Shown piece by piece: positions 25,204 to 36,185 of a stretch of 64,000 nt of DNA. The translations under genes and the position numbers were made by a program. The DNA comes from Albidovulum sp. (GTDB lineage Bacteria > Pseudomonadota > Alphaproteobacteria > Rhodobacterales > Rhodobacteraceae): assembly GCA_020637635.1 (NCBI GenBank), contig JACKKB010000008.1, positions 112,021-176,020 of the forward strand, read 5' to 3'. A model generated the notes under the pieces. It was not told the DNA's origin. It searched no databases and saw only the letters and a program-made list of their open reading frames with translations. Position 1 is the first letter of the stretch; each line of letters starts with the position of its first letter.

Positions 25204-25234
25204 GCCCCGACCGCCGGCGGTTCACGGTCGGGGC
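25204..25234 (-). terminator. Hairpin downstream of tRNA-Arg
   Basis: A 9-bp stem GCCCCGACC/GGTCGGGGC is followed by TTTCC on the minus strand, 128 bases after the tRNA. It contains the 11-mer TGAACCGCCGG also found in the hairpin at 24785-24794. A 16-codon frame (25251-25301) lies between tRNA and hairpin. Confidence 0.5.
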
Positions 25235-25361
25235 CCGGAGCCACCTTAGATCAACCTCCGACGGTCGCGCGCCGCTTGAGAAAGGACCTTTGCATGGGCA
25301 TGCGTGAGAAATCGCCAATCCGCGCACTCTCTTGGCGGCTTGGAACGTGAGTGAAAAACAG

Positions 25362-25438
25362 TGGCGATCCCGGAAGGACTCGAACCCTCAACCTGCTGAT
25401 TAGAAGTCAGCTGCTCTATCCAGTTGAGCTACGGGACC
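25362..25438 (-). tRNA. tRNA-Arg (anticodon TCT)
   Basis: 77 bases including encoded CCA. The acceptor stem GGTCCCG/CGGGATC has one G-U pair. The anticodon arm GCTGA-CTTCTAA-TCAGC gives anticodon TCT, reading AGA/AGG. The T-arm contains GGTTCGAGTCC. A TTGCGC-17-CTAAAG promoter lies directly upstream. It marks the right edge of the gene-poor stress segment. Confidence 0.95.
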
Positions 25439-25449
25439 ACGTGCCTTCC

Positions 25450-25478
25450 CTTTAGCGGCAGGGCGGGCGGCGGCGCAA
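25450..25478 (-). promoter_or_regulatory. Promoter of tRNA-Arg
   Basis: TTGCGC (25478-25473), a 17-base spacer and CTAAAG (25455-25450), 12 bases before the mature tRNA 5' end. Confidence 0.5.
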
Positions 25479-25482
25479 GCGA

Positions 25483-25507
25483 AAGGGGGCCCGGGCGGGG
25501 CCCCCTT
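25483..25507 (-). terminator. Terminator after the gabD-like gene
   Basis: A perfect 10-bp stem AAGGGGGCCC/GGGCCCCCTT with a 5-base loop lies about 25 bases after the dehydrogenase stop. The T-run is short. Confidence 0.65.
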
Positions 25508-25530
25508 CGAGGATCGATCCCGTGCGCGGA

Positions 25531-27009
25531 TCAGACCGACAGGCAGATGTATTTCATCTCCAGATAATCCTCGACCCCGTGATGGCTGCCTTCGCGGCCG
25601 AGGCCCGACTGCTTGACGCCGCCGAAGGGCGCGACCTCGGTCGAGATGAGGCCGGTATTGACGCCGACCATGCCGTATTCCAGCGCCTCCTGGACGCGGG
25701 TGATGCGGCCGATGTCACGGGCGTAGAAATAGGAGGCGAGACCGAAGATCGTCGCATTGGCGAGCCGGATCACCTCTTCCTCGGTCTCGAACCGGAAGAG
25801 CGGCGCCAGCGGGCCGAAGGTCTCTTCGGTCGAGACCTTCATCGATGGCGTGATGCCGGTCACGACGGTCGGTTCGAAGAAGGTGCCGCCAAGGGCGTGG
25901 CGCTTGCCCCCGGCCACGATATGACCGCCGCCGGCAAGGGCGTCGGCGATATGCTCCTCGACCTTCTCGACGGCCGCCTCGTTGATGAGCGGCCCGGTGG
26001 TCACGCCGTCCTTCAGACCGTCGCCGACGTTCAGCTTCGCGACCGCCGCCGCCAGCTTGGCGGCGAAGGCGTCATAGACGCCGGCCTGCACGTAGATCCG
26101 GTTGGCGCAGACGCAGGTCTGGCCGTTGTTGCGGAACTTGGAGATCATCGCCCCCTCGACAGCCTTGTCGAGATCGGCATCGTCGAAGACGATGAAGGGG
26201 GCGTTGCCGCCAAGCTCCATCGAACACTTCATCACCTGGTCGGCGGCCTGACGCAGAAGGATCCGGCCAACCTCGGTCGAGCCGGTGAAGGTCAGCTTGC
26301 GCACCGCATGGTTTTCGCAGAATTCCTTGCCGATATCGGAGGACCTCTTCGAGGTGATGACCGAGAAGAGCCCCGCAGGCACGCCGGCGCGCTCGGCCAG
26401 GACCGCCATGGCGAGCGCGGAAAGCGGCGTCTCGGCCGCAGGCCGGGCCACGAAGCCGCAGCCGACGGCAAGCGCCGGGGCGACCTTGCGGGCGATCATC
26501 GCGTTCGGGAAGTTCCACGGCGTGATCGAGGCGGCGACGCCGATCGGCTGCTTGATCACGGTGATGCGCTTGTCGCGCTGGTGGCCGGGGATGGTCTCGC
26601 CATAGACGCGCTTGGCCTCTTCGGCGAACCATTCGACGAACGAGGCACCATAGAGGATCTCGCCCTTCGCCTCGGCGAGCGGCTTGCCCATCTCGGCGGT
26701 CAGGATGGCGGCCAGATCGTCGGCATTGGCGACCATGAGGTCGTACCAGGCCCGCAGCACGACAGCGCGTTCCTTGCCGGTGCGGGCCGCCCATTCGTGA
26801 CGGGCCGTGTCTGCCGCAGCGATGGCGCGCGCGGTTTCGGCGCGGCCGAGGTTCGGCAGGCTGCAGATCACGTCGCCGCGCGCGGGGTTCGTGACCTCGA
26901 AGGTGGTGCCGTCGTCGGCATCGATCCATTGCCCAGCGACATAGGACTGCGTTACCAGTAGCGACGGGTCTTTCAGAAGCGCCCGCAGGTCGGTGACGGA
27001 ATCAAGCAT
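25531..27009 (-). CDS. gabD: NAD(P)-dependent succinate-semialdehyde dehydrogenase
   Basis: A 492 aa aldehyde dehydrogenase of the GabD type. Motifs are TPWNFP, FTGSTEVGRILL, the general-base Glu in MELGGNAPFI, and catalytic Cys in NNGQTCVCANR. It oxidises succinic semialdehyde to succinate in GABA and related catabolism; glutarate-semialdehyde activity is also common. GGAGGG precedes ATG 27009, and the longer in-frame extension is arginine/proline-rich nonsense. No gabT is adjacent, so physiological substrate is not certain. Confidence 0.9.
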   Translation of the reverse strand: MLDSVTDLRALLKDPSLLVTQSYVAGQWIDADDGTTFEVTNPARGDVICSLPNLGRAETARAIAAADTARHEWAARTGKERAVVLRAWYDLMVANADDLAAILTAEMGKPLAEAKGEILYGASFVEWFAEEAKRVYGETIPGHQRDKRITVIKQPIGVAASITPWNFPNAMIARKVAPALAVGCGFVARPAAETPLSALAMAVLAERAGVPAGLFSVITSKRSSDIGKEFCENHAVRKLTFTGSTEVGRILLRQAADQVMKCSMELGGNAPFIVFDDADLDKAVEGAMISKFRNNGQTCVCANRIYVQAGVYDAFAAKLAAAVAKLNVGDGLKDGVTTGPLINEAAVEKVEEHIADALAGGGHIVAGGKRHALGGTFFEPTVVTGITPSMKVSTEETFGPLAPLFRFETEEEVIRLANATIFGLASYFYARDIGRITRVQEALEYGMVGVNTGLISTEVAPFGGVKQSGLGREGSHHGVEDYLEMKYICLSV

Positions 27010-27095
27010 GGGAACCCTCCAGTTTCTCGATTTGATCAAATGCACGGGGCGCGCGGCAAAGTCCAGCCTGCCGCGCCGGCCCGGGGTTGCTGGCC

Positions 27096-27896
27096 ATGAG
27101 ATATGATGCAGCCTTCGCGAATGCAAAGCATATTCCGGGAGGCGAGGGCTACCCCTCGCGCTGGGCCGCGGCGGCGGCGGCCTTTCGCACGGCCGCTGGC
27201 GCGCGGGCGGAACTCGGGCAGCGCTACGGCCCGGCCGCGGCGGGCTGGTTCGATCTCTTCCGCCCCCCCGATGACCCCGACGCGTCAGGGCCGCGCGGCC
27301 TGCTCGTCTTCGTGCATGGAGGCTACTGGCTCGCCTTCGGACCGCGCGACTTCTCGCATCTCGCTGCGGGCGCGCTCGCGCGGGGCTGGGCGGTGGCGAT
27401 GCCGGCCTACACCCTGGCGCCGGCGGCCCGCATCGCCACGATGACGCAGGAAGTTGCCGCCGCTCTTGTCCGGGCGGCTGCGCTGGTTGACGGGCCGCTG
27501 GTGATCGCCGGGCATTCGGCCGGCGGGCATCTCGCGCTCCGCATGGCCTCGGCCGATGTCGCGCTGCCCGCATCCCTGCTCGCACGCCTGCGCCGCATCG
27601 TCGCGATCTCGCCCCTGAGCGACCTGCGCCCCCTGCGCGAGACCTCGATGCAGGCCGATCTCGCCCTCACCCCCGAAGAGGCCCGGGCCGAAAGCCCCGC
27701 GCTCGTGGCGCGCCGGGCCGGCACCGAGGTCCGTGTCTGGGTCGGCGCCGGGGAACGGCCGGTCTTTCTCGATCAGGCGCGCCGGCTCGGCAATGCCTGG
27801 GCCTGTCCGGTGACGGTGGAGCCGGCGCGGCATCATTTCGACGTGATCGAGGGGCTGGAGCGGGAAAGCCCGCTTCTGCGGGCGCTTCTCGACTAG
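27096..27896 (+). CDS. Alpha/beta hydrolase (arylformamidase/BNA7-like)
   Basis: A 266 aa soluble hydrolase. HGGYW is the oxyanion-hole motif of the hormone-sensitive-lipase and kynurenine-formamidase type. GHSAGGHLAL carries the nucleophile Ser, and HHFDVIEG the catalytic His. It lacks neighbours of tryptophan catabolism, so the substrate is open. Transcribed divergently from gabD and convergent with the P1 peptidase, whose stop is one base away from its own. The start is at ATG 27096 rather than an upstream non-ATG codon. Confidence 0.8.
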   Translation: MRYDAAFANAKHIPGGEGYPSRWAAAAAAFRTAAGARAELGQRYGPAAAGWFDLFRPPDDPDASGPRGLLVFVHGGYWLAFGPRDFSHLAAGALARGWAVAMPAYTLAPAARIATMTQEVAAALVRAAALVDGPLVIAGHSAGGHLALRMASADVALPASLLARLRRIVAISPLSDLRPLRETSMQADLALTPEEARAESPALVARRAGTEVRVWVGAGERPVFLDQARRLGNAWACPVTVEPARHHFDVIEGLERESPLLRALLD

Positions 27897-27897
27897 C

Positions 27898-28893
27898 TCA
27901 CCTTCCGGCGAAGCGCCTCTGCCAGCTCGGCACCAGATCGCCGGGCCGGAAGCTGGCGGCGTGGACGGCGCGGGCGATGGCGCGGGCGAGGCACGCGGCC
28001 GCCGCGTGTCCGAGACGGAAGGCGTCGGCCGCAGGGTCGCCAAGCACCCGCGCGCCGGTCGCGACCGCAAACACAAGATCGCCGTCGAAGGGCGTGTGCG
28101 ACGGCACGATGGCGCGGGCCATGCCGTCATGCGCCGCGGTCGCCATGCGCTGGGTCTGCGACCGGGTCAGTACCGCGTCCGTGGCCACGATCGCGATCGT
28201 CGTTGCCTCACCAAGCCGCTTGCCGGGGAAGGGTTCGGTTGCCGCGGGGAAGCCGGAGGGAAGTCCGCGCCCGCCGAATTCGCCCCCAAGCTCCCATGGC
28301 GCCGCCCAGAATTCCGGCCCGTCGCCCACGGTCACCGAGCCGAGCGCGTTCACCGCGACCAGCGCGCCGACCGTGCAACCATTTTCCAGGACCGCCGAGG
28401 CGGACCCGAGCCCGCCCTTCATCTGGTGCACGCTCGCGCCCGTGCCGGCCCCCGCGGTGCCGAGCGCGAACTCCTCGCCCGCCCGGGCGAGAGCGGCACG
28501 GCCGAGCCCCTTGTAGGGGTTCTCGCGCCAGCCCTTGTCGCCGCCGTTCAGCAGATCGAAGAGGATCGCGCCGGGCACGATCGGCACCCGCTGATCACCG
28601 ACGGCAAAACCGCGGCCCGCCTCGCGCAGACCGTCCGCCACGCCCGAGGCCGCGTCGAGCCCGAAGGCCGAACCACCCGACAGGACCAGCGCGTCGACTT
28701 CCTGCACGAGCTTGTCGGGCGCCAGAAGATCGGTCTCGCGGGTCCCCGGCGCGCCGCCCATCACTTGCACCGCCGCGGTGAAGGCGCGGCTGCCCAGCAA
28801 GACCGTCACCCCGGTGCGGATGTCGTGATCCTCGGCATTGCCGACGCGAAGGCCGGCGACGTCGGTGATCAGGTTTCTTGGCCCCGGCCGCAT
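27898..28893 (-). CDS. P1-family (S58) aminopeptidase-like protein
   Basis: A 331 aa N-terminal-nucleophile hydrolase related to DmpA, BapA and NylC. N-terminal ITDVAGLRVGNAEDHDIRTG, LSGGSAFGLDAASGV, and the self-cleavage region around GEATTIAIVATDAVLT, where a Thr should become the new N-terminus, are all visible. Members cleave D- or beta-amino-acid peptides, or nylon oligomers. Its ATG overlaps the stop of the cupin gene (TGATG), so they are coupled. Confidence 0.85.
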   Translation of the reverse strand: MRPGPRNLITDVAGLRVGNAEDHDIRTGVTVLLGSRAFTAAVQVMGGAPGTRETDLLAPDKLVQEVDALVLSGGSAFGLDAASGVADGLREAGRGFAVGDQRVPIVPGAILFDLLNGGDKGWRENPYKGLGRAALARAGEEFALGTAGAGTGASVHQMKGGLGSASAVLENGCTVGALVAVNALGSVTVGDGPEFWAAPWELGGEFGGRGLPSGFPAATEPFPGKRLGEATTIAIVATDAVLTRSQTQRMATAAHDGMARAIVPSHTPFDGDLVFAVATGARVLGDPAADAFRLGHAAAACLARAIARAVHAASFRPGDLVPSWQRRFAGR

Positions 28894-29243
28894 CAGATCG
28901 GCTCCTTCCTCGAGGCCGTTGCCGCATCGCCGGTGTTCGGCGTGCCCGCAGGCTCGATCAACAGCAGCTTCGCCTCGCCGAGCACCCGCGGCCGGTGGCG
29001 AACGCCCCGCGGCACCACGAACAGCTCGCCCGCCCGCAGCACATGGGTCTCGTCGCCGACGTCGAGAAGGACCTCTCCCTCGATCACCAGGAAGAAGTCA
29101 TCGGTGTCGGGATGGTCGTGGAACGGAAACTCGCCCTTCGCTTTCACCACCATGATGTCGTTGCCGTTGTAGCCGGCGACAACTCTCGGGTCCCAGTGAG
29201 TGTCGACAAGCGCCAGTTTCTCGGCAAGATTGATGACCTTCAT
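28893..29243 (-). CDS. Cupin-domain protein
   Basis: A 116 aa single cupin. The metal-binding motif 1 is FPFHDHPDTDDFFLVIEGE, and motif 2 is GELFVVPRGVRHRP. No fused domain. The reaction is unknown; such small cupins often isomerise or protect metabolites in catabolic operons. GAAGG precedes ATG 29243. Translationally coupled to the P1 peptidase. Confidence 0.85.
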   Translation of the reverse strand: MKVINLAEKLALVDTHWDPRVVAGYNGNDIMVVKAKGEFPFHDHPDTDDFFLVIEGEVLLDVGDETHVLRAGELFVVPRGVRHRPRVLGEAKLLLIEPAGTPNTGDAATASRKEPI

Positions 29244-29309
29244 CCTTCGCCCTTCTTCGTTGTTCAAATACCCCCTTCGGGAACGCGGGCAGCTGCCCGT
29301 CCCGGTGGA

Positions 29310-30050
29310 TCAGATGCAGCGCCCGCCATCGACCTCGAGCGCCACGCCGGTGATCATCGAGGCCTCTTGCGAACAGAGGAAGCAGGCCGCATTGCCCATG
29401 TCCTCGGGCGTCGAGAAGCGGCCGATCGGGATCGTCGCGAGGAACCGCGCGCGCATCTCCGGCGTGTCCTCGCCCATGAAGCTCTTCAGAAGCGGCGTCT
29501 CTCCGGCCACCGGGCAGATCGCGTTCACGCGGACGCCACTGGGCGCAAGCTCGACCGCCATCGCCTTGGTCGCGGTGATCATCCAGCCCTTGGAGGCATT
29601 GTACCAGCTGAGCCGCGGGCGCGGCGAGAGCCCGGCGGTCGAGGCGACGTTGAGGATCGCACCCGAGCCGCGCGCCTTCATCGCCGCGACGAAGGCCTCG
29701 GCCATCAGGAAGACGGACTTGCAGTTGACCGCGAAGACGCGGTCGAAATCGGCCTCCGAGATCTTCTCCATAGCGGCCGGGAGATGGGTCACGCCGGCGT
29801 TGTTGACGAGGATGTCGGGCGTGCCGAAAACCGCGCGAGCGGTCTCGGCCAGCGCCGCGACGCTGGCGGCGCAGGAGACGTCCACCGTCGCCGGCGTGCC
29901 GCCGATCTCGTCCGCGACCGCCTGCGCGGCCGCCGCGTCGATGTCGGCCGCCAGAACCTTCGCGCCCTCGGCCGCGAACCTGCGCGCGATGCCGGCGCCG
30001 AAGCCCGAGCCCGCGCCGGTCACGATCGCCGTCTTGTCCTTCAGCCGCAT
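29310..30050 (-). CDS. Short-chain dehydrogenase/reductase
   Basis: A 246 aa classical SDR. The cofactor site TGAGSGFGAG is near residue 11. NNAG follows, then catalytic Ser in NVASTAGLS and Tyr-Lys in YNASKGW. D-36 after the second strand (LAADIDAAAA) favours NAD over NADP. Probably oxidises a sugar- or hydroxy-acid intermediate of the surrounding catabolic genes. It lies eight bases after the aldehyde dehydrogenase stop. Confidence 0.88.
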   Translation of the reverse strand: MRLKDKTAIVTGAGSGFGAGIARRFAAEGAKVLAADIDAAAAQAVADEIGGTPATVDVSCAASVAALAETARAVFGTPDILVNNAGVTHLPAAMEKISEADFDRVFAVNCKSVFLMAEAFVAAMKARGSGAILNVASTAGLSPRPRLSWYNASKGWMITATKAMAVELAPSGVRVNAICPVAGETPLLKSFMGEDTPEMRARFLATIPIGRFSTPEDMGNAACFLCSQEASMITGVALEVDGGRCI

Positions 30051-30058
30051 GCCACCTC

Positions 30059-31502
30059 CTAGCCGTGCCGCGCCGCCACCGTCTTCGTGACCGAGAAACC
30101 GTAGAGCGCCTCGAAGCCTTTTTCGCGCCCGTGGCCGGACTTGCCGACACCGCCGAAGGGCAGTTCCACACCGCCCCCGGCGCCATAGTTGTTCAGGAAA
30201 ACCTGCCCCGCCCGCATCCTCTTCGCAAGCCGCATCTGCCGCGCCCCGCTTTCGGTCCAGATCGAGGCGACGAGACCGTAACCGGTGCCGTTGGCGATCG
30301 CCACCGCCTCGCCCTCGTCGGCGAACGGGATCACGATCTGCACCGGGCCGAAGATCTCGTCCTGTGCCAGCGGGTGGTCGGGGCCGGGACCGGCCAGAAG
30401 CGTGGGCGCCAGGTAGTGGCCGCCCGCCGGCGCCGCCGCCACGATCCTGCCCTGCGCCGAGACGGCGCCCTCGGGGGCCATGGCAAGGAACCCCTCGACG
30501 ATTTCCCGCTGGCGGGCCGAAATGAGCGGACCGAGGTCGAGGTCATCGCGCGCGGGCCCGACCCGCAGCTTCGCATAGCGTTCCGCCATGCGCGACACGA
30601 CCTCGTCGTAGCGGGGTCGCTCGACGAGAATGCGCGAACCGGCCGAGCAGGTCTGGCCGGCATTCTGGATGCCGGCGTTCACGAGGAACGGCAGTGCCGC
30701 GTCGAGATCCGCATCGGCGAAGACGAGCTGCGGCGACTTGCCACCGAGCTCCAGCGTCACCGGGACGACGTTCAGGGCCGCGGCGGCCTGGATCAGCCGA
30801 CCGACGGCGACCGAGCCGGTAAAGCTCAGGTGCTGGACGCCGGGGTGGCAGGACAGCGCCGCACCCGCCTCCTCGCCGAGACCCGTCACCACGTTCAGCG
30901 CCCCGGCCGGCAGGCCGGCCTCGCAGGCGATCCGGGCGAAGGCGAGCGCGGTCAGCGAGGCTTCCTCGGCAGGTTTCAGGATGCAGGCATTGCCCATGGC
31001 CAGCGCGGCGCCGACCGAGCGGCCGACGATCTGCATCGGATAGTTCCACGGCACGATATGGCCGGTGACGCCATGCGGCTCGCGCAACGTGTAGACGGTG
31101 TAGCCGTCCAGATAGGGGATCGTCTCGCCCATCACCTTGTCGGCGGCGCCGGCATAGAACTCCATGTAGCGGGCAAGCGCCTGGGCGTCGGCGCGCGCCT
31201 GTGTCAGCGGCTTGCCCACGTCGGTGGTCTCGATCAGGGCGAGATCCTCGGCGCGCTCCCGGACCATCCGGCCGATCCGCGCCAGCACGCGGCCGCGCTC
31301 CGTCGCCGTCATCCGCCCCCAGTCGCCGGCACGGGCCGCCTCGGCCGCCGCGACGGCTTCGGCGATGTCCCCGGCCCGGCCGCGCGCGATGCGGCCGATC
31401 TCGAACCCCGTCGAGGGGTCCTCGACCGGCAGCGTCTGCGACGCCGGGCGCCAGCGGCCGCCGATCAGCATTTCGGCGGGGTCGAACCAGAGTTGGGGGA
31501 GG

Positions 31503-31519
<17 letters not shown>
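30059..31519 (-). CDS. Aldehyde dehydrogenase family protein
   Basis: A 486 aa NAD(P)-dependent aldehyde dehydrogenase. VPWNYP, SFTGSVAVGRLI, LELGGKSPQLVF (general base) and the nucleophile Cys in NAGQTCSAGSR are present. The betaine/gamma-aminobutyraldehyde subgroup is closest by eye. The start overlaps the end of the ABC ATPase gene by 17 bases, with GGAAGGAG in front, so it is in one operon with the transporter. Confidence 0.88.
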
Positions 31520-33103
<1,584 letters not shown>

Positions 33104-33107
<4 letters not shown>

Positions 33108-33916
33108 GCCGCGCGCCTCAGCCGCGGATCGAGATGATCGCGCAGCCCGTCGCCGAGAAGGTTCAGCCCGAGCACCGTCAGCACGATGGCGAGACCGGGG
33201 AAGATCGCCACGTGCGGGGCGACCGTGACCATGGTCTGCGCCTCGGCCAGCATCCTGCCCCAGGAGGGCGTGGGCGGCTGCGCGCCGAGCCCGACATAGG
33301 AAAGGCCCGCCTCGGCGAGGATGCCGAGCGAGAACTGGATCGTGCCCTGGACGATCAGCAGGTTGAGGATGTTCGGCAGGATGTGCTCGACCGAGATGCG
33401 GGTGCGGCCCTTGCCGGCCACCTCGGCCGCGCGGATGAAATCGAGCGTCCAGAGGCTGAGCGCGCCGCCGCGGGCGACACGGGCGAAGACGGGGATGTTG
33501 AAGATCCCGATGGCGAGGATCGCGTTCACCGCCGAGGGGCCGAAGACCGCCGTGATCAGGATGGCGATGACAAGCGAGGGGAAGGCGAAGACGAGATCGT
33601 TGCCCCGCATCACGACCTCGTCGAGGAGGCTTCCGTGCCGGGCCGAGGCGACAAGGCCGAGCGGGACGCCGAGCCCCATGCCGATGCCGACCGCGACAAG
33701 GGCCACGGCGATCGAGGTCCGGGCACCCGCCATCAGCATCGAGCCGATATCGCGGCCGAAGTGGTCGGTGCCGAGCCAATGTGCCGCCGAGGGCGGTTTC
33801 AGCCTGTCGGCGATGGCAAGGGCGGCAACGTCGTAGGGCGTCCAGACGAGCGAGACAAGCGCCGCCAAGAGGGCGGCGAGCGCCAGCGCCAGGCCAAGCG
33901 CGAAGGCCGGTCTCAT
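33104..33916 (-). CDS. DppC-type ABC transporter permease
   Basis: A 270 aa inner-membrane permease with an N-terminal helix (FALGLALALAALLAALVSLV), HWLGTDHFGRDIGSMLMAGA typical of DppC/OppC, and the loop FIRAAEVAGKGRTRISVEHI facing the ATPase. It overlaps both neighbours by four bases. The start is at ATG 33916; the longer frame overlays the DppB-type gene. Confidence 0.9.
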
Positions 33917-34857
33917 GCGCGCTTCCTCAAGCGCGGGTCGATTGCCCCATAGGCGAGGTCGACGAGAAAGGTCACGAGGATCACGGCAAAGACCAGGATC
34001 ATCACCACGCTTTCGACGACGATCAGGTCGCGCTGGGTGATGGCCTGGAAGATGAGCCGCCCGAGCCCCGGCAGGTAGAAGACGTTCTCGATGATGATGG
34101 CGCCGGCGAGCAGGAACGAGAACTGCATGCCGAGGATCGTCAGCACCGGGATCATCGCGTTGCGCAGCGCGTGCCCGACAAGCGCCTGACCGCGCGTGAG
34201 CCCCTTGGCGCGGGCGGTGCGAATGTAGTCCTGGCCGAGCGTTTCGACGAGCGCCGAGCGCAGCACCCGGGCCAGGATCGCGGCCTGTGGCAGCGCGAGC
34301 GCAATGGCGGGCAGCGTCAGGGCGCGGATCCCCGCGAGAGGTTCCGACCAGCCGGGAAAGCCGCCCGCCGGGAAGAGCCGCCAATGCAGCGCGAAGGCAA
34401 GGACGAGGAGCATCGCAAACCAGAAGTTCGGCAGCGCGACGCCGATCTGGGTGGCGCCCATCACGGCGCTGTCGGCGGCCCGTCCACGTCGCGCCGCAGC
34501 GATGAGACCGGCCGGAAAGGCGATGGCGGTCGCGAGCAACAGCGCAAGGAGCGCGAGCGGCAGCGAGACCGTCAGGCGCTGCGCCACAAGCTCGGCCACC
34601 GGCACCTTGTACGTATAGGACTGACCGAAGTCGCCCTGCAGCATTCCGACCAGCCAGTGCAGGTAGCGCAACGGCACCGGTTCGTTCAGCCCGAGCCGGT
34701 CGCGCAGCGCCGCGACCGTCTCGGGGCTCGCGTTCAGGCCCAGCATGTAGGAGGCAGGATCGCCCGGCACGATCTCGATCACGGCAAAGATCACGAGGCT
34801 CGCCACGACGAGGCTGAGGACGAGAGAGATCAGGCGTCTGACAAGATAGCGTTGCAT
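33913..34857 (-). CDS. DppB-type ABC transporter permease
   Basis: A 314 aa permease. The N-terminal RYLVRRLISLVLSLVVASLV helix, PGDP motif and the loop DYIRTARAKGLTRGQALVGH are typical of DppB/OppB. It starts at ATG 34857. First transport gene of the set, 92 bases after the enolase-superfamily gene. No periplasmic binding protein gene accompanies the transporter in this window. Confidence 0.9.
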   Translation of the reverse strand: MQRYLVRRLISLVLSLVVASLVIFAVIEIVPGDPASYMLGLNASPETVAALRDRLGLNEPVPLRYLHWLVGMLQGDFGQSYTYKVPVAELVAQRLTVSLPLALLALLLATAIAFPAGLIAAARRGRAADSAVMGATQIGVALPNFWFAMLLVLAFALHWRLFPAGGFPGWSEPLAGIRALTLPAIALALPQAAILARVLRSALVETLGQDYIRTARAKGLTRGQALVGHALRNAMIPVLTILGMQFSFLLAGAIIIENVFYLPGLGRLIFQAITQRDLIVVESVVMILVFAVILVTFLVDLAYGAIDPRLRKRA

Positions 34858-34949
34858 GCCCCGCGGCCCCTTCCTGGGAAGCGAGGCTAGGGGCAAGGCG
34901 GGCGGCGGTCCAGTGCCTCCGTTCCGGGACCGTCCGGGCCTGTCGGCGC

Positions 34950-36185
34950 TCAGCGCTTCGACGGCGCGCCACCTTCGAACGCATTCGGTCGGCGATAGTC
35001 GCAGGGCGCCTCCTGCATCTCAAGGTGCAGTGCCTGGCCGGAATAGGGATGGGCGCGGGCCAGATCCTCGTCGAAGTCGATGCCCAGCCCCGGCCCCTCT
35101 GGCGCCAGCACATGGCCCTCCTCCCAGCGGATCGAGTTGCGGATGAGCCTGAGGTGGAAGGCGCCGCCCTGCTCGATCGTCTCGACCATCAGGAGGTTCG
35201 GGATCGAGACCCCGAGATGCAGGTTGGCGGCCCATTCCACCGGTCCCGCATAGAGATGCGGCGCAACCTGGGCGGTGAAGACCTCGGCCACGGCGGCGAT
35301 CTTCTTTGCCTCCCAGATGCCGCCCGCGCGGCCGAGCGCTGGCTGCAGGATCCGCGCGCCGCCGGTCCTGAGCACGGTCGCGAACTCGGCCTTGGTCGTG
35401 AACCGCTCGCCGGTCGCGACCGGGATCCGCACCGCCTTCTGCACCTCGGCGAAGTCGAGCAGGTTGTCGGGCGGGATGGGTTCCTCGTACCAGAGCGGCC
35501 CATAGGGTTCGAGCGCCTGACCAAGCCGCACGGCGCCCGCCACGTTGAACTGGCCGTGCGTGCCGAAAAGCAGGTCCGCGCGGTCGCCCACCGCCTCGCG
35601 GATCGCCCGGCAGAAGGCGACCGAGCGCGTGATGTCGGAGGCCGAGGGATCGTGCCCGCCACGGATCGTATAGGGCCCGGCGGGGTCGAACTTGACCGCG
35701 GTAAAGCCCTCGGCCACCCGCGCCGCCGCGGCCTCGGCCGCCATCTCGGGGTCGACCCAGAAGCGCGCATGATCCTGATCGGGGCGCGGATAGAGATAGG
35801 TATAGCTGCGCAGTCTTTCGTTCATGCGCCCGCCGAGCAGCGCCCAGACCGGGCGGTTGCGCGCCTTGCCGACGATGTCCCAGCAGGCGATCTCGAGGCC
35901 CGAGAACGCTCCCATCACGGTCAGGTCAGGCCGCTGCGTGAAGCCCGAGGAATAGGCGCGGCGGAACATGAGTTCGATGTTCTCCGGGCTCTCGCCCTGC
36001 ATGTGGCGGGTGAAGACGTCCTCGATCACGGCCGCCATCGCCTTCGGCCCGACCGAGGAGGCATAGCATTCGCCCCAGCCGGTGATGCCGTCGTCGGTCG
36101 TGAGCTTGACGAAGGTCCAGTAGCGGCCACCCCAGCCCGGTGCGGGCGGCGCGACGGTGAAGATGTCGAGGTCTTTCAGGCGCAT
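34950..36185 (-). CDS. Enolase-superfamily enzyme (mandelate racemase/sugar-acid dehydratase type)
   Basis: A 411 aa protein. The capping domain (about 1-125) is followed by a TIM barrel with the catalytic Lys region GFTAVKFDPAGPY. Metal-ligand regions are LLFGTHGQF, WYEEPIPPDN and TGERFTTKAEF, and the late region VAPHLYAGP follows. The GTHGQ strand replaces the usual Asp-x-Asn pattern and may indicate a special subgroup. Probably dehydrates or epimerises a sugar acid imported or oxidised by the neighbouring genes. The start is at ATG 36185, although the frame stays open upstream. Confidence 0.82.
   Translation of the reverse strand: MRLKDLDIFTVAPPAPGWGGRYWTFVKLTTDDGITGWGECYASSVGPKAMAAVIEDVFTRHMQGESPENIELMFRRAYSSGFTQRPDLTVMGAFSGLEIACWDIVGKARNRPVWALLGGRMNERLRSYTYLYPRPDQDHARFWVDPEMAAEAAAARVAEGFTAVKFDPAGPYTIRGGHDPSASDITRSVAFCRAIREAVGDRADLLFGTHGQFNVAGAVRLGQALEPYGPLWYEEPIPPDNLLDFAEVQKAVRIPVATGERFTTKAEFATVLRTGGARILQPALGRAGGIWEAKKIAAVAEVFTAQVAPHLYAGPVEWAANLHLGVSIPNLLMVETIEQGGAFHLRLIRNSIRWEEGHVLAPEGPGLGIDFDEDLARAHPYSGQALHLEMQEAPCDYRRPNAFEGGAPSKR

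Noticed and set aside
21047..25438. Classical genomic island integrated at tRNA-Arg
   Set aside because: The segment lies downstream of the tRNA 3' end, which would fit, but I found no integrase, transposase or duplicated tRNA 3' end. The origin therefore stays open.
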